DNA from: Legionella steigerwaltii
Lineage (GTDB): Bacteria; Pseudomonadota; Gammaproteobacteria; Legionellales; Legionellaceae
Assembly (NCBI RefSeq): GCF_001468065.1
Contig: NZ_LNYZ01000005.1
Coordinates: forward strand, 157,296-221,295
Length of the DNA stretch: 64,000 bases
Direction: 5' to 3'
The position numbers and the translations under genes are program-made. The notes below the pieces were generated by a model. That model did no database searches and was not told the origin of the DNA. It saw only the letters and a list, made by a program, of their open reading frames with translations. The stretch's first letter is position 1. Every line of letters starts with the position of its first letter. Below are positions 9,304 through 17,547 of this stretch, piece by piece.

Positions 9304-9798
9304 ATGATGAAAATAGCCTCTATAATATTGGGTTTGGTTTTAACTGGTTATGTTTTTGCAGACAGTCCTAAAGAAATAGCAACTCATAAAGTGACTCTTG
9401 CTGGTTTGCAACCTGGAGAAGGTCGCTATATTCGTAGTGATGTATTCGAAAATAATAAATTTCAATCAGGTTCCTATTTTTGTGCTGGTGCTGATAGTGC
9501 TCTGTACGATATGCAGTATGTATTTTCAAAAGGCCATCAATCATTCCATGCAGAACATTTGATTAAGTTTTCAATATGCCAAGATGAAACTATGGCTCAA
9601 TGCCAAGAGTTTGCTACAGATAAATATCTTACTTTTAGAAATCTTGAAGGTTATTTGCAAAATGATGTGAGCAAATCAACTGTAGACGTGTCTCCATTAA
9701 AAATGGTTTATCAATCGTGTGAGCCTAATGCCAATATGGATGAATTAGTTAAAAAATCAATTTATGAAAATCAGAGCCGCTTATCACACGTAGGCTAA
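9304..9798 (+). CDS. Hypothetical exported protein
   Basis: A 164-residue protein with a signal peptide (MMKIASIILGLVLTGYVFA, cleavage before DSPKE). The mature part holds four Cys residues (in YFCAGADS, SICQDETMAQCQEF and YQSCEPNAN), compatible with two disulfides in the periplasm. I do not recognise the family. A good terminator hairpin (9821-9849) follows, so it is a single-gene unit. Either ATG at 9304 or 9307 could be the start; AGGAG lies 10 bases before the first. Confidence 0.65.
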   Translation: MMKIASIILGLVLTGYVFADSPKEIATHKVTLAGLQPGEGRYIRSDVFENNKFQSGSYFCAGADSALYDMQYVFSKGHQSFHAEHLIKFSICQDETMAQCQEFATDKYLTFRNLEGYLQNDVSKSTVDVSPLKMVYQSCEPNANMDELVKKSIYENQSRLSHVG

Positions 9799-9820
9799 CG
9801 ACTTTTCGCTTTAGTGATTG

Positions 9821-9849
9821 TAACCCTGGAATTGAGTACGCCAGGGTTA
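9821..9849 (+). terminator. Terminator hairpin after the exported-protein gene
   Basis: Perfect 9-bp stem TAACCCTGG/CCAGGGTTA with an 11-base loop, followed by TTTAT, 23 bases after the stop codon at 9798. Confidence 0.65.
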
Positions 9850-10027
9850 TTTATCGCTTCACTGCTTCACTCTGTCAGGATGTTTATTTTTTGTACCAAT
9901 CGAATATAAAACCCTGTTTTGTTAAATTTTTGCAAAACCATTCAAAAGTTCACCCGAAATTACCGAGCAGTGGTTAAATAACGCCCATTTTAAAAATTAT
10001 CCATGTATTAATTTGGAGGAGTAGTAA

Positions 10028-11452
10028 ATGAAAAAAATAAGCGTATTAGGATGTTGGTTATTATTAATGTTTGCTTTGGATGCGCACTCCTACCAAACTC
10101 GAGAAAGTAAAATTTACAATGACAATGGCCAGCTTATTCATATAAATGGCCTATCCTGGTCTGGATTTCAAGACACAAATACTCTTCAAGGCTTACAAAG
10201 CAATCCTTTTTATGCAATTCCATCGTTAAGCTCTAACCCAAGAGCTTATGGAATGATGGATTTAATCAGTAATCCATGGGAGTTTCCGAGTTCAGGTGTA
10301 GATAAAAATACAGCGGTGAGTTTTAAAACCTTGCGATTACCCATACAACCTGAGGTTCTTTATGATGATCAGCATGAAGTCGATTTGAATAAGTGGCTTT
10401 CGGACAAGTCTTTTCCAAATGCAGGCAACGGTATCTTTTGTAAAACCTGGCAAAGTCAGGGTACGGCTTGTGAAAAAGCAGTGAGTCCGAAACAAGCTTT
10501 TTGGATTGTTCTACACGAGTTAAAAAAGAAGAATATCAAAGTCATGATTGATATCCATCATCGTCATGGTTATGGTGATGCAATGCGTGATGGGACTGTG
10601 TATGACATGAAGCAATACGAGCAAGATATTGCTCTTTTAGCCACAGAAATTAAAAATCGCGACTTAGACAATGTCATAGGCATTGATATTTTTAATGAAC
10701 CTTATCGGTTAAACTGGTTTAAAAGCCATGATTCTCAAGTTCCCTGGACCAAAGTCATAGCAACAGCTGCTAATGCAGTACAGAAAAATAATCCTAATTT
10801 ACTGTTGTTTGTGGAAGGCCCTGATTCAGGAAATGATGATTCAAATAACCCTGTTATTTGTGCTCCTAAATCACAAGTAGTGAATGACAATGGATACAGC
10901 CATTCTCCAGATCCTTCTTTATGTGGCAATTTAGAACGTGTGTTTTTTAAAGGAAATTGGGGAGAGGATTTCAAACCCCTGCTTGATGAAACTCAAGCTA
11001 AAAACGGGATTGCTGTTTTTGATAAGAATAAATTCAAAAATGAGTTAATCAATCAAGGAATAAATCAGTCTGCATTACCATGGTTGTTGGGGGATGATTA
11101 CGCTCACAATGGACACTTGGTTTTCTCACCACATGTTTATCCTGCTGAAGTTGCAGGCTGGGAAACAGCACCTGGGATGCCAAGTCAATTACGTTTTGAC
11201 TGGTCATGGGGATTTTTATATAAGGCGGGTTATCCCATTGTACTGGGTGAGGCATCTTGGAAAACCGCAAAAGGAAAAGCTTTTTTTACTAATTCACTCA
11301 TGTCTTATTTACAAACTAATATGGAAACCAACAATGTCTTCTTTTGGGCAATTGGCTATCTTGGGGATACGGTAAGTGCTATTGATCCTAATTCAGGTGA
11401 GCTCAATTTAGATGTTCAGCACACGTTAAAGAATTATTTTGATGATATGTGA
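10028..11452 (+). CDS. Secreted GH5-family glycoside hydrolase (endoglucanase/cellulase)
   Basis: A 474-residue retaining glycosidase that probably cuts beta-1,4-glucans outside the cell. It has a signal peptide (ending near DAHS) and a very strong GGAGGAG ribosome-binding site. The GH5 landmarks appear in order: substrate-binding VMIDIHHRHGYG (~177), acid/base Glu in GIDIFNEPYR (~223), PHVY (~365) and nucleophile Glu in IVLGEASWK (~408). No carbohydrate-binding module or linker is visible, so it is catalytic-domain only. Known Legionella cellulases are secreted by the type II system. The adjacent convergent gene encodes a secreted flavin oxidase that could oxidise released oligosaccharides (inference). 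Confidence 0.88.
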   Translation: MKKISVLGCWLLLMFALDAHSYQTRESKIYNDNGQLIHINGLSWSGFQDTNTLQGLQSNPFYAIPSLSSNPRAYGMMDLISNPWEFPSSGVDKNTAVSFKTLRLPIQPEVLYDDQHEVDLNKWLSDKSFPNAGNGIFCKTWQSQGTACEKAVSPKQAFWIVLHELKKKNIKVMIDIHHRHGYGDAMRDGTVYDMKQYEQDIALLATEIKNRDLDNVIGIDIFNEPYRLNWFKSHDSQVPWTKVIATAANAVQKNNPNLLLFVEGPDSGNDDSNNPVICAPKSQVVNDNGYSHSPDPSLCGNLERVFFKGNWGEDFKPLLDETQAKNGIAVFDKNKFKNELINQGINQSALPWLLGDDYAHNGHLVFSPHVYPAEVAGWETAPGMPSQLRFDWSWGFLYKAGYPIVLGEASWKTAKGKAFFTNSLMSYLQTNMETNNVFFWAIGYLGDTVSAIDPNSGELNLDVQHTLKNYFDDM

Positions 11453-11470
11453 TTGATGGATTCTCGAATT

Positions 11471-11546
11471 GTACCTGGGTGAAGCGAAGCGTAACCCGGG
11501 AACTTGTGATATCAACCCGGGTTCCGCTTCGCTTCACCCAGGCTAC
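11471..11546. repeat. Palindromic repeat family A, copy 2
   Basis: Arms of ~31 bp (GTACCTGGGTGAAGCGAAGC... and ...GCTTCACCCAGGCTAC) around a ~14-base spacer, 76 bp in total, between two convergent stop codons. A long hairpin would form in either transcript. Confidence 0.9.
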
Positions 11547-11567
11547 AATTTTATCAATCCTAAAATC

Positions 11568-13307
11568 TCATTCACTCCCCACACAATGATGGCAAGTAAA
11601 TACATTGTGCGGATCGTATTTGTGTTTGATCTGCAGTAACTTAGGGTAATTACTCCCCCACAAAGCGTATTGCCAATTTTTAATAAAATAATCCGCTTCA
11701 TTCGGATACGTGCCTGAGTTAGGACTTAAGGTATGGAGCAGGTCCATCGCCTTATTCGCTTGACGTATGGCTTTCTTCGCTTTAATTAAGTCAGGTTTAT
11801 GCCCCCCAATATGGGCATAGGTATCTTGTTGGCCTCCAGAAATAATGATCAAAGCTGCCGCATCAAGTGCCTCTGGGTTCATCGCCGTATTTTTTTGACG
11901 TGCAGTTGCATCAGATGATGCTCCCGACAAACCTTTATTGAAATGAAGGGCAATTTCAGTGGCTCGTGATGCATTAAAAAGTGTTCTGGCGAAATGCGCT
12001 GAATTTTCTTTAGCGAATAATTTGAAAGGAAGATACATGGATAAATAATAGTTGATGTACATGGATACTTCGGATTGATTCGATGCCCACCAAAATTCAC
12101 CTGAAGATGCATTTTTTTCTTTATTCACCACAATTGCATCAGGAGCATTTGCAATCAAATAATCCAAATCCCAGTAGTGCCGTGCAGGACGTGTCGCACT
12201 GTTGAGATCAAATTGGTATTGCTCTGGCTTTTTGGCTAACCAATCAAGAAATGGTTGCCAAAGTTTGTCTACTTCAGTTTTACTTAATCCTTCAAAAACT
12301 AGAGAGAAGATCATTTGATTATTAGGGTTGAAACTAACTTGTTCTCCCCAATGTTCATTATTGAGATTGATTCGATAAAAATTGATAAAGTGATGAATAA
12401 GTTGTTCGTATGCTGCATCTGATTTTGCTGTAATTGTCCCTTTAACTTTTCCAAATGAGCTGGGGAGATTATGGGTTAGCAAAGTGATTTTACTTACAAC
12501 GCCGTACGTACTTCCTCCCCCTCCTTTTAATGCCCAGAAAAGATCTTGATTTTGGCACGCGTTAGCGGTGCGAATTATACCGTCGGCAGTAACGATTTCT
12601 GCTTCGAGAATTCCTGCAGCGCCGGTGCCAAATTTTTTGGAAAAACTTCCAAATCCCCCACCTTGGATAAATCCACCCGCAGCACCCACCGTAGCGCATC
12701 CTCCACCTTGAACATAACGGCCATTATTTGTAGTAACTTCTTTATATGCTTCTATCCATCGTGTGCCTGCTGCCACCGTGACTGCTGGTTTAGGTGGGTG
12801 CATTGCCGGACATCCCTGGGGCACAAAATGATCATGAAGGGTTACCTTGCGCATGTTATGTGTCCAAATTAAGAGTGAATTGGGCGCATTGGAGCGACCT
12901 AGATAATCATGACCTGTCCCTTTCACTACAAGCTTCAGGCTATGTTTGCGTGCAAAATTAACTGCCGCAGCAATTTCTTGTACGTTTTCAACAGCAACAA
13001 CATAAGGACTCACTGTCGATTGCCACGCATCCACCCAGCCATTGGATTGAGTTGCACCAGGTTGCGATTCAATAAAGTAAGGATTTTTTAGTTGATTGAG
13101 AATGGCTTTGCAAGCCATGCTATTTGAGTTTTTCATACAGGGAGATAAGGGAGAATGTCCTTGCTGCAAATGACCGTTTACCTGTTTATTTAATGCATCC
13201 CATTGCGCTTGGGTTGGCCAACACGATTGATTGGGTAAACAATATTCGGAGGTCCCATTGCATACGGAGCTCATGAATAGAAAAAATACCATCATCCATA
13301 ATTTCAT
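11568..13307 (-). CDS. Secreted FAD-dependent oxidase of the berberine-bridge/oligosaccharide-oxidase family
   Basis: A 579-residue flavoprotein with a signal peptide (MKLWMMVFFLFMSSVCNG). The frame is open upstream to 13382, but those extra 25 codons run into the palindromic repeat. GGAAGA sits just before the ATG at 13307, which is therefore preferred. The FAD-binding type 4 domain has both residues used for bicovalent flavin attachment in this family: His in GTGHDYLGRS and Cys in GGGCATVGAAGG. The C-terminal BBE motif is KYDPHNVFTC. The family includes gluco- and chito-oligosaccharide oxidases as well as alkaloid enzymes. Next to a secreted cellulase, carbohydrate oxidation is the most attractive guess (inference). 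Confidence 0.82.
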   Translation of the reverse strand: MKLWMMVFFLFMSSVCNGTSEYCLPNQSCWPTQAQWDALNKQVNGHLQQGHSPLSPCMKNSNSMACKAILNQLKNPYFIESQPGATQSNGWVDAWQSTVSPYVVAVENVQEIAAAVNFARKHSLKLVVKGTGHDYLGRSNAPNSLLIWTHNMRKVTLHDHFVPQGCPAMHPPKPAVTVAAGTRWIEAYKEVTTNNGRYVQGGGCATVGAAGGFIQGGGFGSFSKKFGTGAAGILEAEIVTADGIIRTANACQNQDLFWALKGGGGSTYGVVSKITLLTHNLPSSFGKVKGTITAKSDAAYEQLIHHFINFYRINLNNEHWGEQVSFNPNNQMIFSLVFEGLSKTEVDKLWQPFLDWLAKKPEQYQFDLNSATRPARHYWDLDYLIANAPDAIVVNKEKNASSGEFWWASNQSEVSMYINYYLSMYLPFKLFAKENSAHFARTLFNASRATEIALHFNKGLSGASSDATARQKNTAMNPEALDAAALIIISGGQQDTYAHIGGHKPDLIKAKKAIRQANKAMDLLHTLSPNSGTYPNEADYFIKNWQYALWGSNYPKLLQIKHKYDPHNVFTCHHCVGSE

Positions 13308-13336
13308 TGATCTTCTTCCAGTAAAATTTTTGAATT

Positions 13337-13425
13337 GTAGCCTGGGTGAAGCGCAGCGTAACCCGGGATTAAATAGTTCCATTTTATATAGAAACCCGGG
13401 TTACGCTGCGCTTCACCCAGGCTAC
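13337..13425. repeat. Palindromic repeat family A, copy 3 (supplies a stop codon)
   Basis: 89-bp two-armed copy lying between two leftward genes. Its right-hand terminal bases (GCTAC on the plus strand) provide the TAG stop codon of the histidine phosphatase gene at 13422-13424. The other side could encode a spurious N-terminal extension of the flavin oxidase. Confidence 0.9.
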
Positions 13426-14060
13426 AAAGCATCCAGGTTTGGCTTCACATTCCATGCACGACATTGCCATTCCATAGAGGGCTCTTTATTTTCAAAGACA
13501 CATAATGCCCCCGTAGCGATTTTGATTCCATATTGTGCGCTGAATGTTGCAAAATCACCAGTTAAGTAGGGCGAAAAACGGGCAATCCCATTGCTTGTTA
13601 CAACAAGACATGTTTTTCCTATGTGCTCTTTACGAATTCGATTGGAAAAGTCTATCCAATTCTTAATAAGCGCAGAAGGGTCCACCTTCCAACCTTCAGG
13701 CACCACTGCTTGTGATTCCCAAGCATTAATTGCTTCTTTCCCAATACGCGCAACAACGTGTTCTTCGGGTTGGTTTTCATCCGGTCCGTAATCAATCTCA
13801 TTGAAAATAGTCAGTGTTTCAATAGGTAAATTGGTCCCCATGGCCTGTTGTGCTTGCTCTGCAGTTTGAATGGTTCTTTTGAGTTTCGAAGTGAAGATTA
13901 CATCAGGAATAAAATTATTATTTTTCAAATAAATACCTAGCATACGTCCCTGATTCAGGCCACTATCAACTAAGGGCAAATCTGTGACTCCTACTCTACG
14001 GACAATGTCCCCTGGTCCAAATGTATTGCCATGGCGTGCAATGAGTAAGCGTGTTGTCAT
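13422..14060 (-). CDS. Histidine phosphatase (phosphoglycerate-mutase-like) family protein
   Basis: A 212-residue protein with the family's N-terminal catalytic motif (LLIARHGNT, phospho-acceptor His at ~10). The second Arg lies in TSKLKRTIQTAEQA and the acidic residue in NEIDYGPDE. The second catalytic His seems replaced: the expected GH near residue 165-170 reads VVTSNGIARF, with Asn where His is usual. The catalytic level is therefore uncertain, and it could be a low-activity or sugar-phosphate phosphatase. It starts 2 bases after the kdsB stop and so is co-transcribed with it. Its stop codon lies in the end of a palindromic repeat, so the native C-terminus may have been changed by that insertion. 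Confidence 0.78.
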   Translation of the reverse strand: MTTRLLIARHGNTFGPGDIVRRVGVTDLPLVDSGLNQGRMLGIYLKNNNFIPDVIFTSKLKRTIQTAEQAQQAMGTNLPIETLTIFNEIDYGPDENQPEEHVVARIGKEAINAWESQAVVPEGWKVDPSALIKNWIDFSNRIRKEHIGKTCLVVTSNGIARFSPYLTGDFATFSAQYGIKIATGALCVFENKEPSMEWQCRAWNVKPNLDAL

Positions 14061-14062
14061 CG

Positions 14063-14881
14063 TTACATACTCTCTAATAATTCACCGTATTGAGCAATCA
14101 AAGTCTCAGCACGAGCTACATCTTCTGGACTATCAATGCCTGACATGCTGGCACGACCCTTGTAATCAACGGGAATGCAACGAAGAGTATAACCGTTCTC
14201 CAAGATACGCAATTGTTCCAATCCTTCCATTTTTTCAAATGTACTTTCTGGCAAAGTAATGTATTGTTCAAGCATATCTAATGAATAGCCGTATAAGCCT
14301 ATATGGCGAAATACAGGGCTTAAATCGCCTTTTTGGCGTAGTTTTTCTTCTTTACGTATGGCGGGAATAATATTTTTACTAAACCAAAAAGCATTGCCTG
14401 TTTTTTCATTGAATACAGCTGTAGTGCCACTGAAGGGAGTAGTTTGTTTATTTTGACGCAGATTATCCAACTGCTTCCAGGTTAACTGAGTAACAGGAGT
14501 TACTGCATCACAAGGGAAAGCAGCGTAAGCATCGATCAGTGCGCGTAAAAAATCAGGGGGGGTTAATGGAGCATCCCCCTGCATGTTTAAAATAAAGTCA
14601 GGCTTCCTTGTCATGCTACGTACTGCCTCGGCGACTCGATCTGTTCCACTGGGTGCCTCTGGTGAGGTCATGATGGAGGTAACACCGAGTTCATCACAAT
14701 GTTGGACTATTCGCTCGTCATCTGTTGCAACAACCACAGAAACATTTTTTAACCCCTCAGCAGCTGCACGTGATAATCGCACTACTCGTTGCAGCATGGT
14801 TTGACCATGAATCATTGCCAGAGGTTTTCCTGGTAATCGAGTTGAGGCATAGCGAGCTGGAATTACAATGGCAGTGTACAT
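14063..14881 (-). CDS. kdsB: 3-deoxy-manno-octulosonate cytidylyltransferase
   Basis: Activates Kdo as CMP-Kdo for lipopolysaccharide inner-core synthesis. The start at 14881 gives MYTAIVIPARYASTRLPGKP, the textbook KdsB N-terminus with the nucleotide-binding SxRLPxKP motif. An open extension to 14959 would add a hydrophobic stretch not found in the family. Also visible are VVVATDDERI, the metal-binding region LNMQGDAPL (E. coli has QGDEP) and RHIGLYGY. The length is ~272 residues against ~250 in E. coli. It is paired with the histidine phosphatase gene; an accessory Kdo role for the latter (Kdo-8-phosphate phosphatase is normally a HAD enzyme, KdsC) is only a thought. Confidence 0.9.
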   Translation of the reverse strand: MYTAIVIPARYASTRLPGKPLAMIHGQTMLQRVVRLSRAAAEGLKNVSVVVATDDERIVQHCDELGVTSIMTSPEAPSGTDRVAEAVRSMTRKPDFILNMQGDAPLTPPDFLRALIDAYAAFPCDAVTPVTQLTWKQLDNLRQNKQTTPFSGTTAVFNEKTGNAFWFSKNIIPAIRKEEKLRQKGDLSPVFRHIGLYGYSLDMLEQYITLPESTFEKMEGLEQLRILENGYTLRCIPVDYKGRASMSGIDSPEDVARAETLIAQYGELLESM

Positions 14882-14972
14882 GACAAGAAGTATTCCAATG
14901 ATAAAAAGGTTCAATAATAGCCTAAATATTATACGGTTACTATAGTAGAATAATGTCACAATAATCTGTAGA

Positions 14973-15033
14973 GTCTGTTTACAACGCTACTATCTTGGCC
15001 AAAAAGGCTCAAGCTAGCGAATTGTAAACAGAC
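14973..15033. repeat. Short palindromic repeat family B, copy 1
   Basis: Perfect 12-bp outer inverted repeat GTCTGTTTACAA/TTGTAAACAGAC. It encloses a core with CTACTATCTTGGCC on the left and GGCTCAAGCTAGCG on the right. The same core flanks the longer tandem copies at 28565-28805. It lies in the divergent promoter region between kdsB and the M42 peptidase gene. Confidence 0.75.
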
Positions 15034-15087
15034 CAATTAGCCTGAATTATTGAGCTATTAAATTTTATATAAGATAAGGACGTTTGT

Positions 15088-16224
15088 ATGAAAAGATTAA
15101 ACATGTTAACGATGGGATTGATGCTGATCGGTGCTACTACCGGTGCTATTGCGGACGAACATTCTTTGGCGAAGTTAACCGATTTGGCAGGTGCATCTGG
15201 TTTTGAGAAGTCTGTTCGTGATGTAGTAAAGCAACAATGGCAGCAATCGATGAGCAACCTTACTGTAGATGGAATGGGTAATTTAATTGGTCAATATAAA
15301 GTGAATCAAAAAGGACCCAATGTGCTATTAATGGCACATATGGATGAAGTTGGGTACATGATTGAATCAATTACTCCAGATGGTTTTTTAAAGATTATTC
15401 CTTTGGGTGGCATCCCTGCTTCAGTAATTTTTGCACAACGTTGGCTGGTTTCAACACCTAATGGGGCTATTTTGGCCTATTCTGGTATGGATTCAACCCA
15501 TCTTCTCGAAGAGGCCAAAAAAAATAATCTGCCTTTGGCTAATGCTGTGTTTCTTGATATTGGCGCGGAAACCAAAGAACAGGCTGAAACAAAATTTAAT
15601 GTACGACCAGGATTGCAAGTCACTCCCGCCAGTCAATTCAGTCCTTTAAGTGAAAATCGCTTTTTAGCCAAAGCGCTTGACGATCGTCTAGGGTTGGCAC
15701 TCATTGGTGATGTTCTTGATTCCATAAAAAACCAGAACCGACCAAATCAACTCTACGCTGCTGCAACAGTACAAGAAGAAGTTGGTTTGCGCGGCGCAAG
15801 TACTGTTTATCAGAGTACACATCCAGACATTACAATTAATGTTGAAGTCGGTATTGCTGATGATTACCCTGCTTTAGTTGCAAAACGTAAAGGTCGCATT
15901 GCTTTAGGTAAAGGACCTACTCTATTTGTATACGATCGCTCCATGATTCCTCATCAAGAACTGCTGAATTGGATTTTAGACCTAGCCCAAAAAAATAACA
16001 TTCAGGTACAGTTGGAATCTGAAATAGGTTACGGACAAGATGGATCAAAAGTACAAGGCTCTGGTTCAGGCGTTCCCAGTATCAATATCGGTGTGCCTAT
16101 TCGCTATGCGCATCAACAAGCTGGAGTATTTGATAAGCGTGATTATGATCAAGCAGTTAAACTAGTTAGTTTAATTGTGACTCATCTCAATCAACAAGTC
16201 GTTGATCAAATTAAGGCGGGTTAA
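15088..16224 (+). CDS. Exported M42-family metallo-aminopeptidase
   Basis: A 378-residue zinc peptidase of the FrvX/glutamyl-aminopeptidase type. The metal and catalytic motifs are in order: LMAHMDEVGYM (~83), DDRLG (~202), catalytic Glu pair in QEEVGLRG (~231) and the late metal-ligand region around IRYAHQQAGVFD. A signal peptide (MKRLNMLTMGLMLIGATTGAIA) precedes the catalytic domain, whereas most M42 peptidases are cytoplasmic dodecamers. This one is therefore periplasmic or secreted. GATAAGGACG lies before the ATG. A terminator follows. Confidence 0.88.
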   Translation: MKRLNMLTMGLMLIGATTGAIADEHSLAKLTDLAGASGFEKSVRDVVKQQWQQSMSNLTVDGMGNLIGQYKVNQKGPNVLLMAHMDEVGYMIESITPDGFLKIIPLGGIPASVIFAQRWLVSTPNGAILAYSGMDSTHLLEEAKKNNLPLANAVFLDIGAETKEQAETKFNVRPGLQVTPASQFSPLSENRFLAKALDDRLGLALIGDVLDSIKNQNRPNQLYAAATVQEEVGLRGASTVYQSTHPDITINVEVGIADDYPALVAKRKGRIALGKGPTLFVYDRSMIPHQELLNWILDLAQKNNIQVQLESEIGYGQDGSKVQGSGSGVPSINIGVPIRYAHQQAGVFDKRDYDQAVKLVSLIVTHLNQQVVDQIKAG

Positions 16225-16230
16225 ATGTGC

Positions 16231-16253
16231 AGGTTGGGCCCAAGGTCCAACCT
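16231..16253 (+). terminator. Terminator of the M42 peptidase gene, overlapping the convergent stop codon
   Basis: AGGTTGG (16231-16237) pairs with CCAACCT (16247-16253), followed by A and C and then seven T on the plus strand. The right arm overlaps the stop codon of the convergent cyclase gene (16252-16254). Confidence 0.75.
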
Positions 16254-17547
16254 ACTTTTTTTCTTTGCACTTCTGCAAAAAATATTTTGCGGGTGAATCA
16301 TTTGGATTACTTGTCGTGATTTGCTCAAAAAGGTTTGACGCTTTATCAAATTGTTTCGCCTCATAATAATCTAACGCTTCAGCAAAAATAAGGGCAGAAC
16401 TCTTTTTCAATTGCACATCAGTTGGCACATTATGATTAAAAACTTCATAAACTTTAATAGGCAAGCTTTTACCTTTTACTGTTGTTAAACCTAAGAAACG
16501 TAAATCGTATTTTTCTTTTTGTTTTAACTCTTCATAGGTTTCTTCGCCAATCATGAGCTCGATATTAAAATTTCGAGTTAAAGTCTCAAGTCGAGAAGCA
16601 ATATTGACCGCATCACTAAGCACACTACAATCCATGCGTGCCTCAAAACCAACTGTACCCACGATCAAGGTGCCTGTATTTATGCCAATTCCTACATTAA
16701 TAGGAGGGAGATTATCGTGTACTCGTGTGGCATTAAAAGCCTTTAATGCTTCTAACATATCCAATGCAGCGGCAACCGCATCATCAGCATTATTAAATAA
16801 TGCCATAATGGCATCACCAATATATTTATCAATAAGACCGGAATTTTTAAGGATGGCAGGATCCAAATAACTCATAAGCGTATTAAAAAGATTGAAAATC
16901 TCCACCGGAGATAACTGTTCAGCCATAGCAGTAAATGATTTTATATCTAAAAAAAGAACGGTCATGTTTTTTTCAACGCAGTCGCCGAGTTTGATGTCGG
17001 CAATATTTTTACGATTCAACACCTTAAGGAAATCTTGGGGCACAAAGCGTGCTACTGCAATTGCATTTTGCTGGATTTCGACTAATTTATCGATGAGTTC
17101 ATTATTGAGCACCCGGACTTTTTGTTCGGCAATTTGTAATTCTTGAAAATAAGAATTAGTGCGAACCATATAACGCACCCGATATCCTAATAGAGTCGGG
17201 TTAATTGGTTTGGTAGTAAAATCTGTAGCACCAGCCCGGAACGCTTTATTAATTGATTCATAATCTTCTAAGCCGGTGACCATCATAATTGGAAGATAGC
17301 GCCAATCGGGTAATTTTCGAATTTCTGCACATACTTCAAACCCGTTCAAGCCTGGCATTTCTACATCCAGCAAAATTGCATCAGGTTTCGAAGTTTTAAG
17401 CACTGATAAAGCAGCTTCGCCGTTTTCTGCCTGAATGACACTAAAACCCTCTTTGATTAGTGCATTACTGGTGATTAAACGCATGGTGGCGCTATCATCC
17501 ACAACCAAAATTACCGGGTTTTCTTTTTCCATAAAAGAGTCACTCAT
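16252..17547 (-). CDS. Response regulator with class III adenylate/guanylate cyclase output domain
   Basis: A 431-residue protein and the probable output of the chemosensory operon. An N-terminal receiver (~1-130) has VDDS, the phospho-acceptor Asp in LLDVEMPGLNGFEV and VTGLEDYE. A coiled linker follows, then a class III cyclase (~200-375) with metal Asp residues in FLDIKSFTAM and YIGDAIMALF. The substrate-selecting pair looks like Lys (IDKYIGD) and Ser (MDCSVLSDAVN), nearer to adenylate than guanylate cyclases. The usual Gly of GDAVN is Ser. A TPR-like C-terminus ends in YFLQKCKEKK. The ATG at 17547 overlaps the cheB stop (ATGAGTGA); a GTG at 17559 is also possible. Confidence 0.87.
   Translation of the reverse strand: MSDSFMEKENPVILVVDDSATMRLITSNALIKEGFSVIQAENGEAALSVLKTSKPDAILLDVEMPGLNGFEVCAEIRKLPDWRYLPIMMVTGLEDYESINKAFRAGATDFTTKPINPTLLGYRVRYMVRTNSYFQELQIAEQKVRVLNNELIDKLVEIQQNAIAVARFVPQDFLKVLNRKNIADIKLGDCVEKNMTVLFLDIKSFTAMAEQLSPVEIFNLFNTLMSYLDPAILKNSGLIDKYIGDAIMALFNNADDAVAAALDMLEALKAFNATRVHDNLPPINVGIGINTGTLIVGTVGFEARMDCSVLSDAVNIASRLETLTRNFNIELMIGEETYEELKQKEKYDLRFLGLTTVKGKSLPIKVYEVFNHNVPTDVQLKKSSALIFAEALDYYEAKQFDKASNLFEQITTSNPNDSPAKYFLQKCKEKK

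Noticed and set aside
12546..12872. 108-codon plus-strand frame within the flavin oxidase gene
   Set aside because: Lies wholly opposite a well-supported gene and has irregular composition; a shadow of its codon pattern.
13308..13382. N-terminal extension of the flavin oxidase
   Set aside because: These codons are partly palindromic repeat; the start at 13307 has a ribosome-binding site and yields a proper signal peptide.
14882..14959. Hydrophobic N-terminal extension of KdsB (membrane anchor)
   Set aside because: KdsB proteins start at the MYTAIVIPAR-type sequence; the upstream codons are probably non-coding promoter DNA.
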